Below are positions 16,423-25,491 of a DNA stretch of 64,000 nt, in pieces (the stretch's first letter is position 1; every line of letters begins with the position of its first letter). The notes beneath the pieces were generated by a model. It ran no database searches and was not told where the DNA came from. It was given only the letters and a program-made list of their open reading frames with translations. This DNA is from Mobilicoccus massiliensis (GTDB taxonomy: Bacteria > Actinomycetota > Actinomycetes > Actinomycetales > Dermatophilaceae): NCBI RefSeq assembly GCF_000826525.2, contig NZ_LN651331.1, forward strand, positions 806,026-870,025. Direction: 5' to 3'. The position numbers and the translations under genes were made by a program.

Positions 16423-18144
16423 ATGATCCCCGCATACCAGCCCGTCACCGATCCCCTCGGGCACCAATGGCTGTCCGCCCTCGTCGCCACCATCCCCATC
16501 CTCGTCATGCTCGTGACGCTCGGCGGTCTGCGGTGGAAGGCCCACATCGCCGGACTCACGTCGTGGGCCGTCGCGCTCGTCATCGCCGTCGCCGTCTACG
16601 CGATGCCCGTGACGACCGCCCTCTCCCTCTCCGCGCACGGGTTCGTCTACGGCCTGTTCCCCATCGTGTGGATCCTGCTGTGCGCGATCTGGATGTACCA
16701 GGTCACCGTCATCAGCGGCCGGTTCGACGACCTGCGGGCGACCTTCTACCTCATCACCGACGACCCCCGCGTCCTCGGCCTCATCATCGCGTTCTGCTTC
16801 GGTGGCCTCCTCGAGGCGCTCGCCGGTTTCGGTGCCCCCGTCGCCATCGTCACGGTCATGCTCGTCGCCATCGGGTTCTCCCCGATCCGCGCCGCGATCA
16901 CCGCGCTCCTCGCGAACACCGTCCCGGTCGCGTTCGGGGCCGTCGGTCTGCCCATCCTCATGGCCGCCAAGACCGCGGACCTGCCCGTCCTCGCGGTCTC
17001 CCCGGTCGCGGGTCGCATCTGCGCGATCCTCTCCCTCGTCGTCCCGCTCCTGCTCCTCTACGTCATCGACGGCAAGCGCGGCGTGGCGCAGTGCTGGCCG
17101 ATCGGCCTGTTCATCGGCGGGATCTTCGGCGTCGTTAAGTGGGTCGTCTCCGGCACGAGCCTCTACAACCTCACCGAGGTGTTCGCCGCCGTCATCACCG
17201 TCGTCGCCGTCGTCGCCTTCCTCCGCGTGTGGCACCCCAAGGGCGGTGAGGGGGCCCGTCCGCGCGTCGGTCAGGCCCTCGTCCCCGAGGTCGAGGAGGC
17301 CCACCTCCGCGGCGGCGCCGACGGCCACGGCGGCACCGCGACCGCCACGGCCCAGAAAACCGCACCCGCCACGACCGGTACCGAACTCCGAACGGACCAC
17401 CTCGACGGACGTCGGATCCTCATGGCGCTCGTGCCGTACGTGCTCGTCATCGCCGTGTTCTCGATCGCGGCGATCCCCGCCGTCAAGGAGGCCCTCGCCT
17501 CCACCGACCTCAAGTTCGCCTGGCCGGGCCTGTCGGACCTCGACAACGCCGCCGGCGCCCCCGCGGGCCACCGCGCGTACACGCTCACGTGGCTCTCCAG
17601 CCCCGGCACGCTCCTCGCGTTCGTCGCGATCGCCGTCGGCCTCATCTACAAGGTGCCGATGGGCACGCTCTTCGGCGAGCTGTGGAAGAACGCCGTCAAG
17701 CTCAAGTACACGGCCCTCACCATCGGCTCCGTCGTCGCTCTCGCGTTCGTCATGGGCGACTCGGGCCAGACCCTCGCGCTCGGCCTGTTCATCGCCGGGG
17801 TCGGTGCGGCCTACCCGTTCTTCGCCCCGATCCTCGGCTGGATCGGCACATACGTCACGGGCTCCGACACGAGCGCGAACATCCTCTTCTCCGGACTGCA
17901 GGCCGGGGTCGGCGACCAGATCGGCCACAAGGAGCTGCTCGTCGGCGCCGGTGCCGCCGGTGGCGTCGTCGGCAAGATGATCTCGCCGCAGTCCCTCGCC
18001 GTGGCGGCCTCGGCCATCGGCATCGCCGGAGCCGAGTCGGTCATCCTCCGCAAGGTCTTCGGCTACAGCATCCTGTTGTTGTTCTTCATGTGCCTCATCA
18101 CCGGGCTCATGTCCACCCCCGTCCTCGGATGGTTGCTCCCATGA
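16423..18144 (+). CDS. lctP: L-lactate permease
   Basis: The 573-residue membrane protein has about twelve to thirteen helices and the LctP signature regions HQWLSALVATIPILVMLVTL, LEALAGFGAPVAIV and VVALAFVMGDSGQT, and ends in the FMCLITGLM region. It imports L- or D-lactate (or glycolate) with protons. A hydrophilic loop at about residues 280-325 is rich in Ala/Thr/Pro. ATG 16423 lies nine bases after GGAG; an in-frame GTG six bases earlier is less likely. It is the first gene of the lctP-lutABC operon and overlaps or abuts lutA. Confidence 0.92.
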   Translation: MIPAYQPVTDPLGHQWLSALVATIPILVMLVTLGGLRWKAHIAGLTSWAVALVIAVAVYAMPVTTALSLSAHGFVYGLFPIVWILLCAIWMYQVTVISGRFDDLRATFYLITDDPRVLGLIIAFCFGGLLEALAGFGAPVAIVTVMLVAIGFSPIRAAITALLANTVPVAFGAVGLPILMAAKTADLPVLAVSPVAGRICAILSLVVPLLLLYVIDGKRGVAQCWPIGLFIGGIFGVVKWVVSGTSLYNLTEVFAAVITVVAVVAFLRVWHPKGGEGARPRVGQALVPEVEEAHLRGGADGHGGTATATAQKTAPATTGTELRTDHLDGRRILMALVPYVLVIAVFSIAAIPAVKEALASTDLKFAWPGLSDLDNAAGAPAGHRAYTLTWLSSPGTLLAFVAIAVGLIYKVPMGTLFGELWKNAVKLKYTALTIGSVVALAFVMGDSGQTLALGLFIAGVGAAYPFFAPILGWIGTYVTGSDTSANILFSGLQAGVGDQIGHKELLVGAGAAGGVVGKMISPQSLAVAASAIGIAGAESVILRKVFGYSILLLFFMCLITGLMSTPVLGWLLP

Positions 18145-18194
18145 CCGCCTCCCCCACTTCCCCCATCAGCCGCACCGACGGAGAGGTCCGCCCC

Positions 18195-18971
18195 ATGACG
18201 ACACGGCCGGGCGACGGCAAGCGCGTCGCCCTGTTCGCCACCTGCGCGAGCGACGTGATGTTCCCCCAGACGCCGAAGGCGGTCGTCACGCTCCTGGAGC
18301 GTCTCGGCTGCACCGTCGTCTTCCCCCGCGAGCAGACCTGCTGCGGGCAGCCGTTCGCGAACACGGGGTACTTCGAGGAGTCCGTCCCCGTCGTCCGCAA
18401 CTACGTCCAGACCTTCGAGCCGTACGACTACATCGTCGGCCCGTCGGGCTCCTGCGTCGGCGCGGTGCGGCACCAGCACGAGATGCTCGCCGAGAACGCC
18501 GGTGACCACGGACTCGCCCGTGACGCCGCCGCCGTCGCCCGACGCACCTACGACATCAGCGAGTTCCTCGTCGACGTCCTGGGAGTCGTCGACGTGGGCG
18601 CCTACTTCCCCCACAAGGTCACCTACCACCCGACGTGCCACTCGATTCGCGTCGCGCACGTCGGCGACAAGCCGATGCGACTCCTCCAGGCCGTCAAGGG
18701 CATCACGATCCTCCCCCTCGAGGACGCCGAGCGCTGCTGCGGGTTCGGCGGCACGTTCGCGATGAAGAACCCCGACGTGTCGACGGCGATGGCGGGCGAC
18801 AAGGCCCGACACGTCATGGACACCGGCGCCGAGTACCTCGTCGCCGGTGACAACCTCTGCCTCCTCAACATCTCGGGTGTGACCAACCGCCAGAAGGGCG
18901 GCGTCAGGCCCATCCACCTCGCCGAAGTCCTCGCCGGTACCGAGGCCGATCGCGAAGGAGAGACGCTGTGA
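18195..18971 (+). CDS. lutA: L-lactate oxidation complex protein LutA
   Basis: This 258-residue protein carries two CCG (heterodisulfide-reductase-type) motifs, TCCGQPFANTG near residue 49 and RCCGFGGTFA near 181, that hold an iron-sulfur cluster in LutA/LldE. With LutB and LutC it oxidises L-lactate to pyruvate. I choose ATG 18195 because GGAGAGG precedes it at good spacing; the alternative ATG 18141 overlaps the lctP stop (ATGA) and would add 18 residues without a ribosome site. The stop overlaps the GTG of lutB. Confidence 0.88.
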   Translation: MTTRPGDGKRVALFATCASDVMFPQTPKAVVTLLERLGCTVVFPREQTCCGQPFANTGYFEESVPVVRNYVQTFEPYDYIVGPSGSCVGAVRHQHEMLAENAGDHGLARDAAAVARRTYDISEFLVDVLGVVDVGAYFPHKVTYHPTCHSIRVAHVGDKPMRLLQAVKGITILPLEDAERCCGFGGTFAMKNPDVSTAMAGDKARHVMDTGAEYLVAGDNLCLLNISGVTNRQKGGVRPIHLAEVLAGTEADREGETL

Positions 18972-19175
18972 CCACCGAGACCACGCCCCGCGGCCCGTTC
19001 GGCTCCCCCGGGAGGACGACCTTCCTCGGGTCGACCATCCCCGTCGCCGGACGCCCCGCCCCCCGCTACGAGGGCGCCGACCGACACACGCCGGCACCGC
19101 CCCCCACCGAACCCGGCACCGCCCCCCACCGAACTCATCGACTCCCCGCCGTTCCCCACCGGGGCCCGCCGCGAG
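18968..19175 (+). pseudogene. lutB: 5' end of lutB, thrown out of frame by a 22-bp tandem duplication
   Basis: The natural lutB start is GTG 18968, which overlaps the lutA stop (GTGA) exactly as lutC later overlaps lutB. This frame gives MTTETTPRGPFGSPGRTTFLG, a plausible LutB leader, but past the tandem repeat at 19091-19134 it runs in the wrong register to 19240. Deleting one 22-base copy would join it exactly to the frame of the remaining gene. See the next two entries. Confidence 0.75.
19091..19134 (+). repeat. Perfect 22-bp tandem duplication in lutB
   Basis: Bases 19091-19112 and 19113-19134 are identical, unit starting CCGGCACCGCCCCCC and ending ACCGAAC. Twenty-two is not a multiple of three, so one extra copy shifts the lutB frame. 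Confidence 0.95.
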
Positions 19176-20645
19176 ATGGCGAACCCGGTGCAGCGTGGCA
19201 ACCTCCACCACGCGATGACGACGATCCGCACCAAGCGTGAGCGGGTGGTCTCCGAGCTCGACAACTGGGAGGAGTTGCGTCTCGCGGGCGAGGCGATCAA
19301 GAACCGCACGCTGCGCCACCTCGACTCCTACCTGCTGCAGCTGGAGGAGAACCTCACGAAGGCGGGCACCGTCGTCCACTGGGCGCGCGACGCCGCCGAG
19401 GCCAACGAGATCATCACCCGCCTCGTCAAGGAGGCCCTTGCCGACGAGGACGTCGACTACGACGGCACCGGCATCGCGGGCGACGAGGTCGTCAAGGTGA
19501 AGTCGATGGTCACCCAGGAGATCGACATGAACGAGGCCCTCGAGGCCGAGGGCATCGCCGCCTGGGAGACCGACCTCGCCGAGATCATCGTCCAGCTCGG
19601 TCACGACCGCCCGAGCCACTTCCTCGTCCCCGCGATCCACCGCAACCGCGCGGAGGTCCGCGAGATCTTCCTCGGGGAGATGGGCAACTACGGCCGCCCG
19701 GCCCCCGAGGACCTCGACTCCGAGCCGAAGAACCTCGCCGCCGCGGCGCGCCTGCACCTGCGCGAGAAGTTCCTCCGCGCGAAGGTCGGCATCTCGGGCG
19801 CCAACTTCGCCGTCGCCGAGACGGGCACGCTCGTCGTCGTCGAGTCCGAGGGCAACGGCCGCATGTGTCTCACGCTGCCGCAGACCCTCATCAGCGTCGT
19901 CGGCATCGAGAAGGTCCTGCCGACGTTCGACGACCTCGAGGTGTTCCTCCAGCTATTGCCCCGTTCGAGCACCGCAGAGCGCATGAACCCGTACAACACG
20001 CTGTGGACGGGCCCCGGCGGAAAGGACGGCGACGGGCCGGAGAAGACGCACGTCGTCCTCCTCGACAACGGCCGCACGCACGTGCTCGCCGACCGTCAGG
20101 GTCGCGACGCGCTCCGCTGCATCCGCTGCACGGCCTGCCTCAACGTGTGCCCCGTCTACGAGAAGGTCGGCGGCCACGCCTACGGCTCGGTGTACCCCGG
20201 CCCGATCGGCTCGATCCTCACCCCGCAGCTGCGGGGCACCGGCTCGGCCGTCGACAAGTCGCTGCCGTTCGCGAGTTCGCTCTGCGGCGCGTGCTTCGAC
20301 GTCTGCCCCGTGCGGATCCCCATCCCCGACCTCCTCGTCTACATGCGCAACAAGGTCGTCGAGACGAAGAAGGTCGAGGGCCGGACGGGCAAGGCGCGCC
20401 CGTTCCTCACCCACGGCGAGCCCGCCGCGATGACGGCCGCCGCCTGGATGATGGCCGACAGCCGCCGCTGGGAGACCGCGACCAAGGGCGCCGGTCTCTC
20501 GGGCCGGTTGCTCGGACGTGCCGATCACATCGGTCCGATGCCGTGGCCGTTGTCGAAGTGGACCAACGCGCGGGACGTCCCCGTCCCGCCCACGGAGTCG
20601 TTCCGCTCCTGGTGGAGCCGGACGCGAGGAGGCGACGAGAAGTGA
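19176..20645 (+). CDS. lutB: L-lactate oxidation iron-sulfur protein LutB (frame continuing after the duplication)
   Basis: From ATG 19176 the 489-residue frame covers nearly all of LutB: the N-terminal LutB/LldF region beginning MANPVQRGNLHHAMTTIRTK, the GISGANFAVAETGTLVVVES core, and two 4Fe-4S motifs (CIRCTACLNVCPVYEK near 314; CGACFDVCPVRIP near 369). LutB is the electron-transferring subunit of the L-lactate oxidase complex. About eight conserved residues (FPTGARRE) lie just before this ATG and would be lost if translation restarted here. No convincing ribosome site precedes it, so expression may depend on reinitiation or on reversion of the 22-bp duplication. It overlaps lutC by four bases. 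Confidence 0.85.
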   Translation: MANPVQRGNLHHAMTTIRTKRERVVSELDNWEELRLAGEAIKNRTLRHLDSYLLQLEENLTKAGTVVHWARDAAEANEIITRLVKEALADEDVDYDGTGIAGDEVVKVKSMVTQEIDMNEALEAEGIAAWETDLAEIIVQLGHDRPSHFLVPAIHRNRAEVREIFLGEMGNYGRPAPEDLDSEPKNLAAAARLHLREKFLRAKVGISGANFAVAETGTLVVVESEGNGRMCLTLPQTLISVVGIEKVLPTFDDLEVFLQLLPRSSTAERMNPYNTLWTGPGGKDGDGPEKTHVVLLDNGRTHVLADRQGRDALRCIRCTACLNVCPVYEKVGGHAYGSVYPGPIGSILTPQLRGTGSAVDKSLPFASSLCGACFDVCPVRIPIPDLLVYMRNKVVETKKVEGRTGKARPFLTHGEPAAMTAAAWMMADSRRWETATKGAGLSGRLLGRADHIGPMPWPLSKWTNARDVPVPPTESFRSWWSRTRGGDEK

Positions 20646-21343
20646 GCACCCCCACCATGCCCACCCGTGACGGGGCAGCGCGCCGCGGCAGCGCCAAGGA
20701 CGAGATCCTCGGCCGCATCCGCACCGCCCTCGCCGACATCCCCGACCTGCCGCCCGAGGAGGACGTGCCCGTGCCGTGGGAATACGGCCGACCGACCCGC
20801 ACCGAGGGCGTCCTCGACCTCTTCGTCGAACGGGTCGAGGACTACAAGGCCCGTGTCCTGCGCTGCCACACCGGGGAGATCCCCGCGCGGATCGCCGAGG
20901 CGCTCCACGAGCACGGCGCCCAGTCCGTCGTCCTTCCCGCCGGGCTCGACCCGGCGTGGCGCGACGCCGTCGCGTCCGGAGGGTTCGACGTCCGCGAGGA
21001 CGAGCCGCACCTCACGCGTGGGCAGCTCAACGAGACGGACGCCGTCGTCACCGCCTGCTGCGTCGGTGCCGCGGAATCGGGCACGATCATGCTCGACCAC
21101 CGGCCCGACCAGGGTCGTCGCGCACTTACCCTCGTGCCCGACCTCCACGTGTGCGTCATCCGCGCCGACCAGGTCGTCTCCGACGTCCCCGAGGCCGTCG
21201 CCAGACTCGCCCCGTCGGTGCACGAGGAGCGCCTGCCGCTCACGTGGATCTCGGGTGGATCGGCGACGAGCGACATCGAGCTCTCTCGCGTCGAGGGCGT
21301 CCACGGTCCGCGGACCCTCGTCGTCGTGCTCGTCGAGGACTGA
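20642..21343 (+). CDS. lutC: L-lactate utilisation protein LutC
   Basis: The 233-residue LUD-domain protein is the third subunit of the LutABC complex. The conserved core includes TACCVGAAESGTIMLDH and LTLVPDLHVCVIRADQVV, ending with GVHGPRTLVVVLVED, the usual LutC C-terminus. The first 25 residues are variable. GTG 20642 overlaps the lutB stop (GTGA), so translation is coupled. A hairpin terminator follows about 50 bases after the stop. Confidence 0.9.
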   Translation: MSTPTMPTRDGAARRGSAKDEILGRIRTALADIPDLPPEEDVPVPWEYGRPTRTEGVLDLFVERVEDYKARVLRCHTGEIPARIAEALHEHGAQSVVLPAGLDPAWRDAVASGGFDVREDEPHLTRGQLNETDAVVTACCVGAAESGTIMLDHRPDQGRRALTLVPDLHVCVIRADQVVSDVPEAVARLAPSVHEERLPLTWISGGSATSDIELSRVEGVHGPRTLVVVLVED

Positions 21344-21392
21344 CGAGGACCCGACGAGCGCCTGACGAGAGCGGCGAGAAGCGTCGTTCGGA

Positions 21393-21431
21393 CGGGCCCG
21401 CCTCCCCGAAATGATCGGGCGGGCGGGCCCG
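21393..21431. terminator. Terminator of the lactate operon
   Basis: Ten-base arms CGGGCCCGCC and GGCGGGCCCG enclose a smaller pairing; it lies 50 bases after the lutC stop. Confidence 0.65.
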
Positions 21432-21552
21432 CTTCGACGTGCGGTCGAGGTCGCGCGCAGAGTGCGGAATCCGGTCGATCGCTCGACGCGCATGCCGCCT
21501 TCCTCACGGCTAGGTTGACCCCGACGGGCAGGACCTTTCGGAAGGACGTGTC

Positions 21553-22659
21553 ATGAGCAGCAGTTTCCAACCGGACAGCACCCCGCAGATCGGCGACCAA
21601 AGCCGCGAGGGCATGAATCCCACCGCCGACGACCGCCAGAACCGCACCGGCGAGCTGTCGCGCACGGGCGACGCCACCCCCGGCGACGACCTGAGACATG
21701 GCGAAGAGCGCCATCAGCGAGGTGGCTCCCACGGCGAGGATCGGATGGGCGGTCGCGAGGACGTCGAGCGTCGGGACGACGTTCGAGAGGACTCGGCCAC
21801 CGTCGCGCGGGGAGACGACACGGTCCCCGACGACCGCTCCGACGCCGAGGACGACGGCTTCGAGCACGACCGCATCGACATCACGGATGCCGGGGGCCCG
21901 CGCGGCGGTACGTCGTCGAGCGACCGGGCCGCGGACGACCGGGATCGACACGAAGGCGACCGCGACGGCGACGCCGATCGTGCGCGCGACGACGCCGGTG
22001 CGTCCGGGAGCGACGACTCCCACGACCAGGGCGACGAGGGCGACGAGAACCGATACCTCGAGCCCGACGAGAACGCCGAGCGCCGCGCCGAGGAGTTCGC
22101 GGCCGAGCACGACCCGGCCGACCACGACGTGCGGGCCGGTGAGGAGTTCCGTCAGCGTGGCGACCTCATCGCCGACGAGGACGGACACGCCAAGGCCGTC
22201 GACGCCGAGGGTCATTACGTCGACGCGGGCGACGCGGAGCAGCTCGCCGGGGGCACCGCCGTCCCCGGCGGCGGTGCTCGGCGCCAGGACGACCCCGATG
22301 ACGGCGGTGATCCCGACGGCAGCGGGCACGACGGCAGTGGGCACGACGGCAGTGGCAACCGGCAGGGCCAGGGCGGCGGAGACGCCGGTCGCGGCGCCGC
22401 GGGCGACCAGGGTGGCGGCGAGGCGGGGCAGTCGAGCGGGTCCTCGGAGGAGCAGGTGGAGGACGGCGGCTACGGCGTCGGCTCCGCGCGGCCGTTCGCG
22501 AGCGGTCGCACTCCGGTGGGCCACCCGATCAAGGCGTGGAACGACACCCGCACGTACGCCGAGCCCGGCCACCCCCACTACGAGGGCGGCCCGGCTCACG
22601 TCTGGTTCACCGACGCCCAGACGGCCGAACGAGCCGGATTCTCCCGCGCCGGAGAGTAA
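21553..22659 (+). CDS. Highly acidic low-complexity protein with a C-terminal sunset domain
   Basis: The 368-residue protein is dominated by Asp, Glu, Gly and Arg with very few hydrophobic residues in the first 310 positions, so it is probably disordered. A GSGHDGSGHDGSGN stretch and repeated DRD/DGD motifs are visible. The last 55 residues (GHPIKAWNDTRTYAEPG, then AHVWFTDAQTAERAGF) match the small sunset domain of actinobacterial proteins; its function is not established. ATG 21553 has GGAAGGA upstream. The opposite strand is also open for about 600 codons, but the sunset domain and ribosome site settle the strand. Confidence 0.75.
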   Translation: MSSSFQPDSTPQIGDQSREGMNPTADDRQNRTGELSRTGDATPGDDLRHGEERHQRGGSHGEDRMGGREDVERRDDVREDSATVARGDDTVPDDRSDAEDDGFEHDRIDITDAGGPRGGTSSSDRAADDRDRHEGDRDGDADRARDDAGASGSDDSHDQGDEGDENRYLEPDENAERRAEEFAAEHDPADHDVRAGEEFRQRGDLIADEDGHAKAVDAEGHYVDAGDAEQLAGGTAVPGGGARRQDDPDDGGDPDGSGHDGSGHDGSGNRQGQGGGDAGRGAAGDQGGGEAGQSSGSSEEQVEDGGYGVGSARPFASGRTPVGHPIKAWNDTRTYAEPGHPHYEGGPAHVWFTDAQTAERAGFSRAGE

Positions 22660-22674
22660 TCCACCCCTCACCCC

Positions 22675-22739
22675 CGCCGAGACAGCCGTCGTTTCCACCC
22701 CTGCTCTTTCGGGGGCCGGAAACGGCGGCTGTCTCGGCG
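22675..22739. repeat. Hairpin repeat element, copy A
   Basis: Twenty-two-base arms (22675-22696 and 22718-22739, one mismatch) begin CGCCGAGACAGCCG and contain GTTTCC/GGAAAC at their inner ends. It lies after the sunset-domain gene and could terminate it. Related hairpins occur at 26424-26551 and 56946-57020, with a possible half copy near 24210. Confidence 0.75.
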
Positions 22740-22789
22740 ATGTGCGGGCTGCTCGACTCCCGCCACGCTCGTCTCGCTAGCCTCGGCGG

Positions 22790-24064
22790 GTGCCGGCATT
22801 CACCCCGACGCCCGCGCTCGCGCGCTGGGGCGTCTCCCTCATGTTCTTCACCAACGGCGTCCTGCTCGCCGGTCTTCTCCCCCGATACCCGGAGGTCAAG
22901 GCCGCTTTCGGCCTCTCCGGAACCCTGTACGGGCTCCTCGTCATCGCGATGCCTCTCGGAGCCGTCACCGCGGCGACCGCGGCCGGACCGATCATCCGCC
23001 GGTTCGGTGCGCGCGCCGTCACCGTCGTGGGGTCGGTGATCCTCGCGATCGTGTTCGCGCTCGCGGTCCACAGCCCCGTCGCGATGCTCTTCGCCGCCGC
23101 GATGTTCGTCGCGGGCATCACCGATGCGATCGTCGACTCGGCGCAGAACGTTCAGGGCGTCATCGTCGAGGAGTGGAAGGGCCGCTCGATCATCAACTCC
23201 TTCCACGCGATCTGGAGTCTCGGTGCGACCGCGGGTGGGCTCATCGGTACGTGGTGCGCCGCGCACGCGGTGCCGTTGACGACGCAGATGACCGTCAACG
23301 GGGCCGTGTGGGCGGTGGTCGCCGTCGTCGCCGGCATCATCGCCGCCACCCCGCACGATCGCGATCATGCCTCCGCCGACGTCGCCGAGGACGAGGTCGT
23401 CGGCGCTGGGACTCCTGAGGCGAACGTCGCCGCGGACGCGGGCGGACGCGCCGGACGGAACGGCAGGCCACGGGCCGGCGCGGCGGGAAGGACTCGCCCG
23501 TGGCGCGTGCTCCTGCCCCTGGTCGTGTTGTCGATCTGCGGCACTCTCATGGAGGAGGTCGCGAACAGTTGGTCCGCGCTCTTCCTCGGCGGCGAGACCG
23601 ACGCGCCCGCCCAGCTCGCCGGACTCGGATTCACCATCGTTCTGGCGTGCCAGTTCGTCGGCCGTCTCGTGGGCGACCCGATGACCGACCGGTGGGGACG
23701 TGAATCCGTCGCCCGGCTCGGCGGCCTGCTGACCGCGGCCGGCATGACGATCGCGGTCGTCAGCTCGGCGTGGGTTCCGGTGCTCGTCGGGTTCGGCCTC
23801 ATGGGATTCGGCTCGGCGACCCTCGTCCCGGCGGCCTTCGCGGCGGCCGCCCGCGTGCCCGGCCTGCCGCACGGCACGGGCATCGCGATCCTCGGCTGGC
23901 TCATGCGCCTGGGGTTCCTGCTCACCTCGCCCCTCGTCGGCGTGATCTCCGACGTCGCCGGCCTGCGCGCCGCCCTCGGAGTCCCCCTCGCGGCCGGGCT
24001 TCTCGCGGCCTACCTCTCGCACCGCCTCGGCGCCAACGCCCGCGCCCGACAAGCAGCGGGCTGA
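22790..24064 (+). CDS. MFS transporter
   Basis: The 424-residue protein has twelve predicted membrane helices in two bundles of six, split by a charged loop at about residues 185-240 rich in Ala/Gly/Arg. The first helix (LARWGVSLMFFTNGVLLAGLLP) and the loop motif RRFGAR are typical of the major facilitator superfamily, resembling sugar- or drug-efflux members such as the YbjJ group. The substrate cannot be told from sequence. Translation starts at GTG 22790 without a clear ribosome site, so the message may be leaderless. No partner genes in the same direction. Confidence 0.8.
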   Translation: MPAFTPTPALARWGVSLMFFTNGVLLAGLLPRYPEVKAAFGLSGTLYGLLVIAMPLGAVTAATAAGPIIRRFGARAVTVVGSVILAIVFALAVHSPVAMLFAAAMFVAGITDAIVDSAQNVQGVIVEEWKGRSIINSFHAIWSLGATAGGLIGTWCAAHAVPLTTQMTVNGAVWAVVAVVAGIIAATPHDRDHASADVAEDEVVGAGTPEANVAADAGGRAGRNGRPRAGAAGRTRPWRVLLPLVVLSICGTLMEEVANSWSALFLGGETDAPAQLAGLGFTIVLACQFVGRLVGDPMTDRWGRESVARLGGLLTAAGMTIAVVSSAWVPVLVGFGLMGFGSATLVPAAFAAAARVPGLPHGTGIAILGWLMRLGFLLTSPLVGVISDVAGLRAALGVPLAAGLLAAYLSHRLGANARARQAAG

Positions 24065-24229
24065 CGCCTCCGAAGAACTGCAGGCCTCGCTGGTGGAGGT
24101 CGCGTCACCCTGGTTGCGGAACCCGTGGATGTGCGCGTCGCGGCCCTCCGGCGGGTTGGCGCACGTTTCGCCCCTGAGCGTCACCGACGCCGCGTCAGAA
24201 CACGGAGAAGACGGTTGTCTCGGCGGTGG

Positions 24230-25486
24230 TCAGGGCGCGGGGACGAGGATGCCCGCTGTCATGAGACTGCGCACGAGGTCCGTGGCCGCGGCCTCGTCAC
24301 CGGCGCCGTCACCCGCTGCAACCGCCACGTCGGCCGCCCGGTGCGCGTCGCCGTCGAGCAGGACGTCGAGTGCCGTGGCGAGTCCGGGCGTCTCGTCGAG
24401 GCGGAGGTCGATGCCGCGGCCGCGCAATCGAATCGCCCCATCTTCGATCGCCCGGCGCAACCGCAGATGCGGACGCAGACACACCGATGTCCCGGCAGTG
24501 AGGTCGCGCACCGCGTCGGCCTGAGCCAGCGGCGCCACCGGGGCCGGGCGTGCCGTGTCGTCGGCGCGACGGTCGAGAGCGGTGGCGAGCTCGTCGTCGG
24601 TGAGCTCGGAGATCGCGGCGATGAGAGCGGTGCGCACCGCGTCGGCGTCCTCGGCGAGGTCGGCCGGCGATCCGACATCGACCTCGAGCGGCAGCGGTCG
24701 CCGCAGGTCGGAGGCCGTGGCGAGCGCCCGGCTCATGAGTTCGGAGGCGAGGTGGCGCCGGGTCCACACGTGCAGCCCGATCGTGAGGTGGGCGCTGACT
24801 CCCCCGAGCGCCGTGGCCGCGTGCAGGTATCCACGCGGGAGGTAGAGGCAGTCGCCCGGTTCGAGCACGACGTCCAGCGCAGGCTCGTTCTCGGCCGCCT
24901 CGGCGACGAGCGTGCGGCGGCCGCCCGTCTCCCACGTCTCCTCACGCGTCGGCCACTGCAGCACGGGCTCGTGGATCACCCAGCGCTTGCGGCCGGCGAG
25001 TTGCAGGACGAAGACGTCGTGCACGTCGTAGTGAGCCGAGAACCCTTGCGACTGAGGCGGGGTCACGTACACGTTGGCCTGTGCGGGATGCCCGGTCCCC
25101 TCCGCGAGGTCCGCGACGAACGCGGCGATCGGCTGCCACGTGCGGTGCAGCCCCTGGAGGACGATGGTCGATCCGTCGGCGAAGAGGCGCGCGAGACGGG
25201 CGTCGTCGATCTGGTCGGTGACGGCCGCGCCGACGCCACCACCGGAGGTGAACGAGCGCTCGGGCAGGGCCGAGCCGTTCTTCGCGACCCGGAGGAAGGG
25301 CGTGCGCAGGCCGCGCGTCGTCAACAACTCGTCGATCGCGGCGAGGTCGAGCAGATCCGCATAACCCGGGCCGTGGTGCAGCCAATGTCGTTCGCCCCAG
25401 GCAGCGGCGAATCCGGGCAGGTCGTCACCGACGAGGCGGGCGAGTGCCGAGGCACCCGCCCGCCTGCCGGAATCAGTCGGCGTCAT
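24230..25486 (-). CDS. JmjC-domain cupin oxygenase (ribosomal oxygenase-like)
   Basis: The 418-residue protein belongs to the Cupin_4/JmjC group of Fe(II)- and 2-oxoglutarate-dependent oxygenases. The iron triad is visible: H152 and D154 in AHYDVHDVF and H222 in PRGYLHAATA; RKRWVIH carries a basic residue likely to hold 2-oxoglutarate. A C-terminal dimerisation and winged-helix region follows, as in the bacterial arginine hydroxylase of ribosomal protein L16 (YcfD/RoxA). Target here is inferred. It starts five bases after the GGAD-repeat gene on the same strand, so the two form an operon. Confidence 0.83.
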   Translation of the reverse strand: MTPTDSGRRAGASALARLVGDDLPGFAAAWGERHWLHHGPGYADLLDLAAIDELLTTRGLRTPFLRVAKNGSALPERSFTSGGGVGAAVTDQIDDARLARLFADGSTIVLQGLHRTWQPIAAFVADLAEGTGHPAQANVYVTPPQSQGFSAHYDVHDVFVLQLAGRKRWVIHEPVLQWPTREETWETGGRRTLVAEAAENEPALDVVLEPGDCLYLPRGYLHAATALGGVSAHLTIGLHVWTRRHLASELMSRALATASDLRRPLPLEVDVGSPADLAEDADAVRTALIAAISELTDDELATALDRRADDTARPAPVAPLAQADAVRDLTAGTSVCLRPHLRLRRAIEDGAIRLRGRGIDLRLDETPGLATALDVLLDGDAHRAADVAVAAGDGAGDEAAATDLVRSLMTAGILVPAP

Positions 25487-25491
25487 CGAGC

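Noticed and set aside
20842..22698. Minus-strand frame of 618 codons with hydrophobic runs, looking like a membrane protein
   Set aside because: It is antisense to lutC and the acidic sunset protein; Asp/Gly codons read backwards give Val/Ala. The plus strand has a ribosome site and a recognised end domain.
24065..24229. Possible small gene on the minus strand (frame starting MTLRGETCANPPEGRDAH)
   Set aside because: The segment is a short gap between convergent genes and the frame merges into antisense of the MFS gene; no support beyond being open.
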